Of a DNA stretch of 64,000 nucleotides, positions 8,304 through 17,345 are shown in pieces (the stretch's first letter is position 1; every line of letters starts with the position of its first letter). The notes beneath the pieces were generated by a model that was not told the DNA's origin, ran no database searches, and saw only the letters and a program-made list of their open reading frames with translations. The stretch covers positions 124,001-188,000 of the forward strand of contig NZ_JAHWFK010000024.1 in the NCBI RefSeq assembly GCF_019710575.1. Reading direction: 5' to 3'. Position numbers and translations under genes: made by a program. Source of the stretch: Paractinoplanes polyasparticus (GTDB lineage: Bacteria; Actinomycetota; Actinomycetes; Mycobacteriales; Micromonosporaceae).

Positions 8304-9454
8304 GCTCACCGGCCAGCCGGCTCGCGCCCCGGTTCGCGGCCCGTGCCGCGGCTCACGACCGGGACGGCAGCTTTCCCGCCGACGACTTCGCCGACCTGCG
8401 CGCCGCCGGCCTGTTCGGGCTGATGGTCCCGGCCCGGCTGGGTGGCGCCGGCGCCGGCTTCGCGGAGTACGCGGCGACGGCCTACGAGCTGGCCCGGGGC
8501 AACGGGGCCACCGCGCTCGTCTTCAACATGCACGCCTCGGTGACCGGCGCGCTGGCCGGCGTCACCGACGAACTGGCCGACACCCTCGGCCTGCCGCCCG
8601 AGGCGCTCCAGGCCCGCGACGACGCGCTGCGGGCCGCGGCCGAGGGCAAGTGGTACGCCGTGGCGATGAGCGAGCGGGGCGCCGGCTCCCGGTTGTCGCA
8701 GCTAACTACGTCGTACGAGGTGGTTGACGGGGGTTACCGCATCCGGGGCGCCAAGACGTTCTGCTCGGGGGCCGGGCACGCGGACGCCTACCTGGTCGCC
8801 GCGCGCAGCGCCGCCGACCCGTCCCAGGTCTCGCAGTTCCTGGTGCCGGCGGGCGAAGGTCTGCGCGTCGAGCCGACCTGGGACGCGCTCGGGATGCGCG
8901 CCACCGGCTCGCACGACCTGCACGTCGACGTCACCGTGCCGCCCGGTGCGCTGCTCGGCGGGGTCGAGGGCCTGGCGCTGGTCGTGGCCCAGCTCGCCCC
9001 GCACTGGATGGTGGCCAGCTACGCCGCCGTCTACGTCGGGGTGGCCCGCGCGGCCGTGGATGCGGCGGTCGAGCACGTCAACGAGCGCAAGCTGGGCCAC
9101 CTGCCGGCCATCCGGTCGCGGATCGGGCGGGCCGACGCCGCCGTCGCCGCCGCCCGGCTGGCCGTCCAGGAGGCGGCGCGCCGGGTCGACGAGCAGCCCG
9201 GGGACGCCGAGACCAATCGCTGGGTGTGGCGGGCCAAGCTGCTGGCCGGCACGACCGCGGCCGAGGTGGCCGCCTCGATGCTGGAGGCGGCAGGCACGTC
9301 GGCCATGCGCCGCGGCCATCCGTTGGAGCGGCTCTACCGGGACGCGAGAGCCGGATCACTACAGCCGGCGACCAGTGATGTGTGTGCGGACTGGCTGGGG
9401 GTAGATGCCCTCGGCGGAGACGCGGATTCCGAGGGTTCGGCGCCGCGCTGGTAA
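8300..9454 (+). CDS. Acyl-CoA dehydrogenase-fold flavoprotein
   Basis: The 384-residue protein has the acyl-CoA dehydrogenase architecture: N-terminal helices (LRAAGLFGLMVPARLGGAG), a middle beta domain with MSERGAGSR and ALGMRATGSHD, and a C-terminal four-helix domain. A strong AGAGGAG-like site (8288-8294) precedes the ATG. The fold includes both true dehydrogenases and flavin-dependent hydroxylases (HpaH/DszC type). No catalytic glutamate is obvious, so a ring-hydroxylating monooxygenase converting an alkylresorcinol to a hydroquinone is plausible in this cluster; simple acyl-CoA oxidation cannot be excluded. Confidence 0.8.
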   Translation: MSSPASRLAPRFAARAAAHDRDGSFPADDFADLRAAGLFGLMVPARLGGAGAGFAEYAATAYELARGNGATALVFNMHASVTGALAGVTDELADTLGLPPEALQARDDALRAAAEGKWYAVAMSERGAGSRLSQLTTSYEVVDGGYRIRGAKTFCSGAGHADAYLVAARSAADPSQVSQFLVPAGEGLRVEPTWDALGMRATGSHDLHVDVTVPPGALLGGVEGLALVVAQLAPHWMVASYAAVYVGVARAAVDAAVEHVNERKLGHLPAIRSRIGRADAAVAAARLAVQEAARRVDEQPGDAETNRWVWRAKLLAGTTAAEVAASMLEAAGTSAMRRGHPLERLYRDARAGSLQPATSDVCADWLGVDALGGDADSEGSAPRW

Positions 9455-9499
9455 CACCAACAGAGGCAGGGCGGCGGGGTTCAGGCCGGGGAGGCACAA

Positions 9500-10561
9500 G
9501 TGAATCGCAACGCGACCATCGCAGGGCTGGGAACAGCGCTGCCGCCGCCTGCCGTGCAGGAAGATCTGTGGGAAGGCTTCTTCGCGAAGCACTACACCGC
9601 CGAGAAGCGGGCACTCGGAAAGCGCATCTTCGCCAACTCCGGGGTGCGCACCCGTCAGGCGGCGGTCAGCCCGCTGCTTGAGGACGTGTCGGAGTGGACG
9701 ACCGAGCAGCGGATGCGCCGCTATCAGGTCGAGGCTGTGCCGCTGGGCAAGGAGGCGGTCGGCCGGGCGCTGACCGACGCCGGCATCCGGGCCGACGAGC
9801 TCGGGCTGTTCGCGGTCTGCTCGTGCACGGGGTACGCCACCCCCGGGCTCGACATCCTGCTCGCCCGCGACCTGGGCATGTCGCCGTCCGTCCAACGGCT
9901 CTTCGTGGGGCACATGGGCTGCTACGCGGCGCTGCCGGGCCTGGGCACGGCGGCCGACTTCGTGGTCGCCCGGGGCCGCCCGGCCCTGTTGCTCTGCGCC
10001 GAGCTGACCAGCCTGCACCTGCAGCCGGCGAGCGCCCGCACCGATCTGCAGCAGATCGTGTCGCACGCGCTGTTCTCGGACGCGGCGGCCGCGGTCGTGG
10101 TCATGCCGGGCGGCCCCGGCTACGCCGTGCGCGACGTCGTGGCCGTCACCGACACCACCACTGCCGACCACATGACGTGGGAGGTGACCGACCTGGGCTT
10201 CCGGATGGGCCTGTCCCCGCGCGTGCCGGCGGTGCTCGAGCTGCACGTCCGCAAGCTCGTCGACGACCTGCTCGGCCGGCACGGGCTGAGCATCGCCGAG
10301 GTCGACGGCTGGGCGATCCACCCCGGCGGCCCCAAGATCCTGGATGTGGTTCAGCAACAACTCGGTCTCGATGACGCGGCCCTGGCCGCCTCGCGGGGCG
10401 TGCTTTCGGCGTACGGGAACTGCTCGTCGCCCACTGTCTTACTGGTGCTCGACGCGCTGCGCCGCCGCCCGGCCCCGCCGCGACGGGTGGTGATGCTGGC
10501 GTTCGGGCCGGGGCTCACGCTCTATGGCACCCTGCTCGAGGCCTCTACAGTCACAGCGTGA
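9500..10561 (+). CDS. Type III polyketide synthase (alkylresorcinol/alkylpyrone type likely)
   Basis: The homodimeric ketosynthase condenses an acyl-CoA starter with malonyl-CoA units. The Cys-His-Asn triad is complete: Cys141 in GHMGCYAALPG, His274 in WAIHPGGPKIL and Asn307 in GNCSSPTVL; the C-terminal GFGPG-like loop is AFGPGLTLYG. The 353-residue length is normal. The start is GTG 9500 with GGGGAGG seven or so bases upstream. Together with the UbiA prenyltransferase, methyltransferase and flavoprotein it matches the gene set of the agq cluster of Actinoplanes missouriensis (alkyl-dihydrogeranyl-methoxyhydroquinones). Product identity is inference; a tri- or tetraketide pyrone is the main alternative. 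Confidence 0.9.
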   Translation: MNRNATIAGLGTALPPPAVQEDLWEGFFAKHYTAEKRALGKRIFANSGVRTRQAAVSPLLEDVSEWTTEQRMRRYQVEAVPLGKEAVGRALTDAGIRADELGLFAVCSCTGYATPGLDILLARDLGMSPSVQRLFVGHMGCYAALPGLGTAADFVVARGRPALLLCAELTSLHLQPASARTDLQQIVSHALFSDAAAAVVVMPGGPGYAVRDVVAVTDTTTADHMTWEVTDLGFRMGLSPRVPAVLELHVRKLVDDLLGRHGLSIAEVDGWAIHPGGPKILDVVQQQLGLDDAALAASRGVLSAYGNCSSPTVLLVLDALRRRPAPPRRVVMLAFGPGLTLYGTLLEASTVTA

Positions 10562-11016
10562 CGGGTGAGCGGGCGCGGGGTGTCGTCCTCTATGCGGCGG
10601 CCGGCCTGCTGGTCGCGGGCGGAGCGGCCTGGTGGGCCGGGTCGGCGCCGCCCGGGCGCGACAACGGCCAGGTCGACGAGTGGCGCGCGACCGTCGAGGA
10701 GCAGCTGCCCGACACCGAGAACCAGGCCGACGCGGCGACGTCGGTGCTGCGGGCCGGGGCCGACCAGTCCTTCGAGACGTCGGTCGCCACGGGCGAATAC
10801 CTGGTGTCGATGATCTGCCGGGGCGGCCCCGAGTCTCTGGTCCGGGTCAGCCTGAGCCAGTTCGGGCGGGATTCCGGCCGGGGCCTGCGCTGTTCGGGGG
10901 AGCGCCCGCCGGACAGCTTCAAGGTCGGCCTGGGCGACGTGGTGCGCCTCAACGTCGTGGTCAGCGACAACGGCCCGGTGGTGTTCCGCTATCACGTACA
11001 GCCTGTGTTCGACTGA
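10558..11016 (+). CDS. Membrane-anchored exported protein, unknown
   Basis: The 152-residue product has one N-terminal hydrophobic helix (about residues 9-28), then a small extracytoplasmic domain with two cysteines (ICRGG and LRCSG), which could form a disulphide. Its GTG start overlaps the stop of the PKS gene (GTGA), so it is translated with the phenolic-lipid cluster. No enzymatic motif is visible. Whether it takes part in the pathway or merely shares the transcript is open. Confidence 0.65.
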   Translation: MTGERARGVVLYAAAGLLVAGGAAWWAGSAPPGRDNGQVDEWRATVEEQLPDTENQADAATSVLRAGADQSFETSVATGEYLVSMICRGGPESLVRVSLSQFGRDSGRGLRCSGERPPDSFKVGLGDVVRLNVVVSDNGPVVFRYHVQPVFD

Positions 11017-11028
11017 GGCCTTCGGCGG

Positions 11029-11799
11029 TCAGAGCCGGGCGAGGTCGGACCGGAAATCCTCGATCGACAGGGTGCGCGGAACCACCCGGAGGATGTTGGT
11101 GCCACGGTCGACGAGGACGGCCGCGGCCGTGGTGTCGGGGTCGGCGAGGCGCAGATGGGTGCGCAGGCTGCCTGCCGGATCGTTCAGCATGCGCACAGTC
11201 TTGCCATTCGCCGGGGGCGTGGCGCCGGTCGGCGGCGTGCCGGCGGCGGACGCGGAGGCGGTCAGGGTGGAGACGGCGATCACAGCGATCTCGGGGCCGA
11301 CCGCGTCGATCGTGTCGGAAATCAGCGCGGTGCAGGCGCAACCGTCGGTCAGCAGGATGACAGCCGGTAGCCGCCCTCGCAGAGGCACCGTCTGCCCGTC
11401 GGCGGCGAGCAGCTCGAGTGCGGGCAGGGTCGTGACCCGCTCGGGCGTGGTGGTGGCCGTGCGCTGGGCCGCGGGCTGGCGGGGCGGGCCGGGCCACGCG
11501 GAGGCGAACAGGCTGGCCACGGTGACCAGCACGGCCAACGAGATGATCAGGACCGGAGCGCGCAGCGCGGTGGCGGCGACGCGGCGCAGCCGGCGGGCCG
11601 CGGGCCGGCGCATCAACCGCTGCCAGCGGGTCGGCGGCCCGGTCAGGCGCAGCTCGGCCCGGACGGCGTCGACCTCGTCGGACAGCTCGGACAGATCGTC
11701 GGGAATGACGATCACGCCCCACTCCTCAGGCAGGTCGGGCAGGTCGTCCGGCGAACCACCATCCGACGACCACGCGCCGTTGTCGCCCGCACCAGCCAT
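11029..11799 (-). CDS. Single-pass membrane protein with thioredoxin-like exported domain
   Basis: The 256-residue protein has an acidic cytoplasmic N-terminus (~95 residues), one membrane helix (about 98-117) and an extracytoplasmic domain. That domain has the layout of a thioredoxin fold: a central strand VILLTDGCACTALISD with two closely spaced cysteines (CxC rather than CxxC), then helix and strands ending in VLVDRGTNILRVVPRT. It could act in extracellular redox homeostasis, but the CxC spacing is unusual. It is convergent with the preceding gene. Confidence 0.6.
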   Translation of the reverse strand: MAGAGDNGAWSSDGGSPDDLPDLPEEWGVIVIPDDLSELSDEVDAVRAELRLTGPPTRWQRLMRRPAARRLRRVAATALRAPVLIISLAVLVTVASLFASAWPGPPRQPAAQRTATTTPERVTTLPALELLAADGQTVPLRGRLPAVILLTDGCACTALISDTIDAVGPEIAVIAVSTLTASASAAGTPPTGATPPANGKTVRMLNDPAGSLRTHLRLADPDTTAAAVLVDRGTNILRVVPRTLSIEDFRSDLARL

Positions 11800-12078
11800 G
11801 ACTCACCCTCCCCCCGGGCCGACCAGTCGTTCTTCGGTCGGGGACCTTGCGCCCAGCCTTCCATCCGGCGGGGCTTGACCGCCAGTGGTGTGCGCTTCCG
11901 GACCTTAGCGATAAGCTTGACCACACAAACGCCGTAGGTGCGAAATATCCGACTCCGGCGGTAATGCCGTCACCAACTCGTCACGGTGTGTTACTGAGGC
12001 AGCTTGCGGCGCTTATGTCAAGCCGCAGAAACGCCCATCACAGGGCCTCTGAGCTGCACTAACAGTCACCGGCTGGGC
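11800..12078. other. Intergenic region upstream of carD
   Basis: Divergent upstream region between the thioredoxin-like gene and carD. It contains short palindromic stretches but no reading frame or RNA gene I can support. The part nearest carD holds the likely promoter, listed separately. Confidence 0.4.
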
Positions 12079-12107
12079 GGGACATAGCTGCCTGAGCGTG
12101 TTACCCT
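12079..12107 (+). promoter_or_regulatory. Candidate housekeeping promoter of carD
   Basis: GGGACA (12079-12084) and TACCCT (12102-12107) are spaced 17 bp and resemble actinobacterial -35/-10 boxes of the main sigma factor. A GAAAGGGG ribosome site (12117-12124) follows before ATG 12135. Pattern match only. Confidence 0.4.
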
Positions 12108-12134
12108 AGACACAGCGAAAGGGGCTTCGAACCT

Positions 12135-12620
12135 ATGGTTTTCAGTGTCGGCGAGACCGTTGTTTACCCCCACCACGGGGCCGCACTCATCGAGGCAATC
12201 GAAACAAGGGTCATCAAGGGCGAGCCGAAGCAGTATCTCGTGCTGCGCGTCGCCCAGGGCGATCTGACCGTGCGGGTGCCCGCTGAGAACGCCGAAATCG
12301 TCGGCGTGCGCGAAGTGGTTGGCGAGGAAGGCCTGGGCAAGGTCTTCGACGTCCTCCGCGCTCCGCACACCGAGGAGCCGACGAACTGGTCGCGGCGTTA
12401 CAAGGCCAATCTCGAGAAGCTTGCTTCCGGCAACCCCCTCAAGGTTGCCGAGGTTGTTCGTGACCTCTGGCGTCGTGAGCGTGAGCGTGGCCTCTCGGCC
12501 GGCGAGAAGCGCATGCTCGCGAAGGCTCGCGACATCCTCGTCGGTGAGGTTGCCCTGGCGGAGAAGAGCACCAAGGACGAGGCCGAGGTTCTCCTCGACA
12601 AGGTCCTCACCGAGGCCTGA
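12135..12620 (+). CDS. carD: CarD, RNA polymerase-binding transcription factor
   Basis: CarD binds the RNA polymerase beta subunit and the upstream edge of the transcription bubble and stabilises open complexes at housekeeping promoters. The 161-residue sequence is the standard length, with the N-terminal Tudor-like RNAP-interaction domain ([13 protein letters not shown]...) and the C-terminal helical DNA-binding domain with the conserved Trp in [15 protein letters not shown]. It is followed 26 bp later by ispD, the conserved actinobacterial order. Confidence 0.97.
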   Translation: MVFSVGETVVYPHHGAALIEAIETRVIKGEPKQYLVLRVAQGDLTVRVPAENAEIVGVREVVGEEGLGKVFDVLRAPHTEEPTNWSRRYKANLEKLASGNPLKVAEVVRDLWRRERERGLSAGEKRMLAKARDILVGEVALAEKSTKDEAEVLLDKVLTEA

Positions 12621-12646
12621 TCCATCCCGCCTCGGCGCAACAACAT

Positions 12647-13363
12647 GTGTGCGCACAGGACCGCGACGTGACCGCGAAGCTCAATGCCCGCGGTGACGTC
12701 GCGGTCTTGGTTCCGGCGGCCGGTGCCGGCCTGCGGCTCGGCCCGGGCGGGCCCAAGGCTCTGCGCCTGCTCGCCGGCGAGCCGCTGCTCGTCCACGCGG
12801 TCCGCCGGGTGGCGGCCTCGCCGTCGGTCCGCCTGATCGTGGTCGCCGCTCCCGCGGCCGAGGTCGAGGCGGTGCGTTCCCTTCTGGCGCCGGTCGCGCC
12901 GGTCACCGTGGTGGCCGGCGGGGCCGAGCGGCAGGAATCCGTGTCCCGGGCCCTGGCCGTCGTGCCGCCCGAGATCGACATCGTGCTTGTTCACGATGCC
13001 GCGCGCGCCCTCACCCCACCGGCTGTCATCGAGGCGGTGGCGGCGGCCGTACGCGAGGGCCGTCCCGCGGTGATCCCGGTACTGCCGGTGGTCGACACCA
13101 TCAAAGAGGTCACCCCCGACGAGACCGTGCTGGGCACGGTCGACCGCTCGGTGCTGCGCAGCGTGCAGACCCCGCAGGGCTTCCGTCACAGCGTGTTGGC
13201 CGACGCCCACGCGGCCGCGGCCGACCCGCTCACCGACGACGCCGGTCTGGTCGAGAAGGCGGGCCTCCCGGTCACCTGCGTCCCCGGCTCCGAACTGGCC
13301 ATGAAGATCACCCGTCCGCTCGACCTGATCCTGGCCGAAGCCCTGCTCCAACTGCCTGGGTAG
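12647..13363 (+). CDS. ispD: 2-C-methyl-D-erythritol 4-phosphate cytidylyltransferase
   Basis: Third step of the MEP isoprenoid pathway: CTP plus MEP gives CDP-methylerythritol. The N-terminal nucleotide-binding loop VPAAGAGLRLGPGGPKAL, the VHDAARALTPP motif and the VQTPQGFR signature are all present. The chosen start is 12647; an in-frame GTG at 12668 is an alternative that trims seven residues. IspF follows after nine bases, so the two enzymes are co-expressed. Confidence 0.95.
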   Translation: MCAQDRDVTAKLNARGDVAVLVPAAGAGLRLGPGGPKALRLLAGEPLLVHAVRRVAASPSVRLIVVAAPAAEVEAVRSLLAPVAPVTVVAGGAERQESVSRALAVVPPEIDIVLVHDAARALTPPAVIEAVAAAVREGRPAVIPVLPVVDTIKEVTPDETVLGTVDRSVLRSVQTPQGFRHSVLADAHAAAADPLTDDAGLVEKAGLPVTCVPGSELAMKITRPLDLILAEALLQLPG

Positions 13364-13372
13364 CCTGACCTG

Positions 13373-13846
13373 GTGATCAACCACCGGGTCGGGATCGGGA
13401 CGGATGTGCACGCCTTCGAGGCGGGGCGGGCCTGCTGGGTGGCTGGGTTGGTCTGGCCCGGCGAGGTGGGGCTGGCCGGGCACTCGGACGCCGACGTTGC
13501 TGCGCACGCGGCCTGTGACGCGCTGTTCGGGGCGGCCGGGCTCGGTGACCTCGGCAGCAACTTCGGCACTTCGCGGCCGGAATGGGCGGGTGCGTCGGGT
13601 GTGGCGCTGCTGACCGAGACGGCGCGGCTCGTTCGGGCGGCGTCGTTCGAGATCGGCAACGTGTCGATCCAGGTGATCGGCAACCACCCCAAGATCGGCC
13701 GGCGGCGGGCCGAGGCCCAGGACGTGCTGTCGGCGGCGGTCGGGGCGCCGGTCACGGTTTCCGGCACCACGACCGACGGGCTCGGGCTCACCGGGCGCGG
13801 CGAGGGCCTGGCCGCGACGGCTATTGCCCTGATCGCCCGGGTCTGA
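13373..13846 (+). CDS. ispF: 2-C-methyl-D-erythritol 2,4-cyclodiphosphate synthase
   Basis: Fifth step of the MEP pathway, a trimeric zinc enzyme. Visible signatures are GIGTDVHAF (zinc ligands Asp and His near residues 10-12), [18 protein letters not shown] and the C-terminal [14 protein letters not shown]. The 157-residue length is normal. In mycobacteria cysS follows ispF directly; here the next cysS is about 36 kb downstream. Confidence 0.96.
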   Translation: MINHRVGIGTDVHAFEAGRACWVAGLVWPGEVGLAGHSDADVAAHAACDALFGAAGLGDLGSNFGTSRPEWAGASGVALLTETARLVRAASFEIGNVSIQVIGNHPKIGRRRAEAQDVLSAAVGAPVTVSGTTTDGLGLTGRGEGLAATAIALIARV

Positions 13847-13913
13847 GCACGAAGCCGCGATCCGAGGCAAGCCCCGGACCGCGGCATTTCGTGGTACCGC
13901 CTACGCTCGAAGT

Positions 13914-15086
13914 GTGGCCGCGCCCCTGGAACCAGAGACCACCCCCGAGGAGTACCGCCAGCGTGCGCTTCTGCTCGCCGATCTCGGCCGGTACGACGAG
14001 GCGGCCCAGGAGGTCGCCGCCGGGCTGACGGCCGCGCCCGACGAACCCAGCCTGCTGGCCACCCTGGCCCGCATCCACCTCGCGGCCGAGCAACCGGGCG
14101 AGGCTCTGCGGGCCGCCGACAAGGCCGTGGCGGCCGGTCCCGAGACGATCACCAACCTGGTCGTCCGGGCCATGGCGCTGACCGACAGCCGGCAGTACGG
14201 CGACGCGGCCCGGGTGGCGGGCGAGATCCTGCGCCAGTGGCCGGCCGACGCCTACGCCCAGCGGACGGGCGCCGCCCTGCTCAGCGAGTCACGCAACGGG
14301 CAGGAGGCGTTGAACGCCGCCTGGAACGCCGTCCGGGTCGCGCCCGACGAGGCCGAGGCACACCTCGTGCTGGCCGTCGTGGCGGCGCGGCTGCGGCTCT
14401 TCGACCTGGCCCAACGGGCGTACGCGCAGGCTCTCGACCTGGACTCGGCGATCGGTGACGCCCAGCACGACATGGGGATCGTGCGGTTCGAGCGGCGGCG
14501 CTGGGCCAAGGCCCTCGAGTCGCTGGCCGACGAGGCCGCGTTGCCCGCCCAGGGCGAACCCGAGGCGCAGGCGGAGCAGGTCGGCGACTATCCCGAGCCG
14601 TTCCCGCGCAAGTATCCGGCGCCCGACCGGCCCGAGCCGGAGGAGCCGAAGCGCGGTTCGAGCAGCTGGACCGGGGAGCCCGCGATCAGCCGGCCGTCGG
14701 GTCCGGTGCTCGACCCGTCCGAGCCGTCGGCCGAGGCCGTGCGGCGGGGCGTGCTCTACGGCGCCAACGCGACCCTGGTCACCGGGGTCATGGCCGGGTT
14801 CATGACGCTGACCAGCGAGGGGATCTCGCGGGTGTGGGCCGGCCCCGTCGGGGTGCTGATCGTGGTGGGTGTCCTGATCGCGCTCAAGCGGATGGTGCCC
14901 GAGCCGCTGGGGGCCGCCCTGGGCCGGCTGCGGGCGCACAACCGGCCCCTGGCGGGCGCGACCTACATCGGCTTCGTGGCGCCGCTCGTCCTCCTGGTCT
15001 ATGCGCTGGTGGGTGGCGTCGTCACGCTGGTCGCGGCCCTGGTTCTGGCCGCGGTGGCGGAACTGCTGATCCTCAGCCGGCGGTAA
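13914..15086 (+). CDS. TPR-repeat protein with C-terminal membrane helices
   Basis: The first ~210 residues are tandem tetratricopeptide repeats (LADLGRYDEAAQEVAAGL, ALTDSRQYGDAARVAGEIL and others), a protein-interaction scaffold. An acidic, Pro-rich linker follows, then four hydrophobic segments in residues ~275-390. The protein probably sits in the membrane with the TPR domain in the cytoplasm. The partner is unknown. Its 3' end overlaps the convergent kinase gene by 14 bp. Confidence 0.75.
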   Translation: MAAPLEPETTPEEYRQRALLLADLGRYDEAAQEVAAGLTAAPDEPSLLATLARIHLAAEQPGEALRAADKAVAAGPETITNLVVRAMALTDSRQYGDAARVAGEILRQWPADAYAQRTGAALLSESRNGQEALNAAWNAVRVAPDEAEAHLVLAVVAARLRLFDLAQRAYAQALDLDSAIGDAQHDMGIVRFERRRWAKALESLADEAALPAQGEPEAQAEQVGDYPEPFPRKYPAPDRPEPEEPKRGSSSWTGEPAISRPSGPVLDPSEPSAEAVRRGVLYGANATLVTGVMAGFMTLTSEGISRVWAGPVGVLIVVGVLIALKRMVPEPLGAALGRLRAHNRPLAGATYIGFVAPLVLLVYALVGGVVTLVAALVLAAVAELLILSRR

Positions 15087-16092
15087 GGCCGCTGACGGAA
15101 CCGATCGGCGTCCGCGGCCGGGCCAGTCCGGCCCGCAGCTTGGCCTCGACGGAGGGCGGTGTGGGCCCGAGCGCGTCCAGAGCCAGCAGGGCCGCGCCGG
15201 TGATGGGCGGAACCTCGGGGACCGAGATCTCGACCGGCGGGGCCTGGCGGCGAGCCCCGGCCAGCACCTGGCTGTGCAACTGGGGGTGGCGGGCCCGCAG
15301 GACGCTGCCGCCCAGCACCAGCGCGTGCGGACGGTCCAGCAGGCCGAGGCGACCGGCGGCGACCCGATGCTGTCCCAGGATCTCTTCGGCCTGCCGGGTG
15401 ATCAGGGCGCCCGCCACCTCGTCACCGCTCGCGGCCACCTCGAACAGCAGATGCGACAGGTGCGGGATCTCGTCCCGGTCGATCTCGCCCACGTGTAGCG
15501 CGATGGAGACCGCCTCGACCGTGGGCCGGTCGAAGTGTGCGGCCACCGCGGCACTCAGGGCGGTGGGCCGCCCCCTGCCGTCCTCGCCCCTCGCCGCGAG
15601 GCGCAGGGTGTGATCGGCCAGGTCATGTCCGCCACCCCAGTCGCCGGAGATCGGGCCCAAGGCCACGAACCGGGCCGTACGGCCATCGGCCGCCCGCCCG
15701 ACGCAGTTGTTCCCGGCGCCGCAGACCACGGTGACCGCGTCCGGCATCGACGTGCCCGATCGCAGCAGGGCGAAACAGTCGTTGTCGACAACGATGCGCC
15801 GGGCCCACGCCTGTGCGGACAGGGCCGTCTGGAGCTCGGCCACCTCGGCCGGAAGATCCGCGCCGGCCAGGTAGGCCGCGGCCACCTCGATGGGTTCGTC
15901 GTCCGGCAGTCCGGCCTGCTCGCGGGCGGTCTCGACGAGCTGGTCGAGGACGCTGACCGTGCCGGCCAGGCCGATGTTGTGCGGCGAGGACGTGCCGCCG
16001 CGGACTGACGCCAGCACGTCACCGTCGGCCGTGCCGAGCACCACGTCCGTCTTGGAATTGCCCCCGTCGATGGCCAGATAGAGCGCTCTCAT
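15073..16092 (-). CDS. csnK: BadF/BadG-type ATPase, probable glucosamine/GlcNAc kinase CsnK
   Basis: The 339-residue sugar kinase has the actin-like phosphate loop AIDGGNSKTDVVLG at the N-terminus, a second phosphate motif VVCGAGNNCVG and an adenosine motif ALVLGGSVLRA. This is the N-acetylglucosamine-kinase type within the BadF/BadG/BcrA family. The start is ATG 16092, whose ATGA overlaps the stop of the GH4 gene; a GTG three codons earlier is possible. It is the last gene of a one-direction operon of the same order as Streptomyces csnR-E-F-G-H-K, where the kinase is thought to phosphorylate glucosamine released from imported chitosan oligomers. Confidence 0.85.
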   Translation of the reverse strand: MRALYLAIDGGNSKTDVVLGTADGDVLASVRGGTSSPHNIGLAGTVSVLDQLVETAREQAGLPDDEPIEVAAAYLAGADLPAEVAELQTALSAQAWARRIVVDNDCFALLRSGTSMPDAVTVVCGAGNNCVGRAADGRTARFVALGPISGDWGGGHDLADHTLRLAARGEDGRGRPTALSAAVAAHFDRPTVEAVSIALHVGEIDRDEIPHLSHLLFEVAASGDEVAGALITRQAEEILGQHRVAAGRLGLLDRPHALVLGGSVLRARHPQLHSQVLAGARRQAPPVEISVPEVPPITGAALLALDALGPTPPSVEAKLRAGLARPRTPIGSVSGLTAG

Positions 16093-17345
16093 CGGGCCCA
16101 CGCGAGATGGGCGCGGCCGCTGGCGATCAGGCGGTCCGTGAGCTGCTCGGCCTTCTCGTGCTGCCCGACCAGCGGATGGGCCAGCAGGGCGTGGTAGACC
16201 CGCTCGCGTCCGCCCCGCAGCGCGGCGTCGAGCGCCAGTTCCTCGTACCCCCAGACGTGCGCGATAAGACCGGAGAGGTCGGGTGGCAGGGGGTTGAGCG
16301 GCAGCACCGCGGGGCCGGCCGTGGTGGCGCGGGCCGAGACCTCGATGACCGCGTCGTCCGGCAGGAAGGGCAGAGTTCCTTGGTTGCGTACGTTGACCGA
16401 GTGCACAGCCCGGTCGTCGAACCCGTGCAGCGACGCGATGAGCCCGACCGCCGCCTCGGAGTAGTAGGCGCCGCCCCGCTCACCGAGGAGCGCCGGCTTC
16501 TCGACCAGCGCGACATCGCGGTACATCTCGAGCAGGGTCGCCTCGATCTCGGCCACCCGTTGCCCGCGTGTCGGGGAGTTCAGCAGTTCCCGGACGTGCC
16601 GGTCGTGGGCGTAGAAGTAGGACAGGTAGTACGAGGGAACGTTGCCCAGCGTGCGCAGCACCTGTGCGGGCAGGTCGACCTCGGCCGCGAGCTCCGACAG
16701 GTGCGATTCGAGCAGCTCGGGCAGCCGGTTGACACCGTCCACATAGGCCGCGCGCTCCCACGTCAGGTGGTTGAGGCCGACATGTTCGAGGGTGACCGCC
16801 GACGGCTCCACCCCCAGGTGGGCGGCGAAGCGGCGCTGGAAGCCGATCGCCACGTTGCACAGCCCGACCGCGCGGTGGCCGGCGTCGAGCAGCGCCCGCG
16901 TGACGATGCCGACCGGGTTGGTGAAGTCGACGATCCACGCGCCCGGTTTGGCCCTGTCCCTGATGCGTGAAGCGACGTCGAGGACCACCGGCACCGTACG
17001 CATCGCCTTGGCCAGACCGCCCGCGCCGGTCGTCTCCTGACCGACGCAGCCGCAGTCGAGCGGAAACGTCTCGTCGCCTATCCGGGCCTGCTGGCCACCG
17101 ACGCGCAACTGGACGACCGCCACGTCGGCGTCGGTCACGCCGGCGTCGAGGTCGGTGGTCCACCAGATCTTGGCGGGATGGCCGTAGTGCTCGAGGATGC
17201 GGGCGCAGAACGCGCCCACGACCTCGAGCCGGTCGGCGGCCGGGTCGATCAGCACCAGTTCGGTGACCATCGAGCCGAGCCGGGCGAATCCGTCGACGAG
17301 TTCCGGGGTGTAGGTGGACCCACCCCCGACAACAGCGATTTTCAA
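16089..17345 (-). CDS. csnH: GH4 family glycosidase CsnH
   Basis: GH4 enzymes use NAD+ and a divalent metal for an elimination-type hydrolysis. The N-terminal Rossmann loop is KIAVVGGGSTYTPEL, the NPVGIVTRALL and CNVAIG motifs follow, and the metal-binding Cys/His region GLCNVAIGFQRR...HVGLNHL is present. The likely start is TTG 17345, whose TTGA overlaps the stop of the permease gene and gives 418 residues, the family's size. Annotation by similarity would say 6-phospho-beta-glucosidase, but the csn context suggests it cleaves chitosan-derived (possibly phosphorylated) glucosamine oligomers inside the cell. Confidence 0.88.
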   Translation of the reverse strand: MKIAVVGGGSTYTPELVDGFARLGSMVTELVLIDPAADRLEVVGAFCARILEHYGHPAKIWWTTDLDAGVTDADVAVVQLRVGGQQARIGDETFPLDCGCVGQETTGAGGLAKAMRTVPVVLDVASRIRDRAKPGAWIVDFTNPVGIVTRALLDAGHRAVGLCNVAIGFQRRFAAHLGVEPSAVTLEHVGLNHLTWERAAYVDGVNRLPELLESHLSELAAEVDLPAQVLRTLGNVPSYYLSYFYAHDRHVRELLNSPTRGQRVAEIEATLLEMYRDVALVEKPALLGERGGAYYSEAAVGLIASLHGFDDRAVHSVNVRNQGTLPFLPDDAVIEVSARATTAGPAVLPLNPLPPDLSGLIAHVWGYEELALDAALRGGRERVYHALLAHPLVGQHEKAEQLTDRLIASGRAHLAWAR

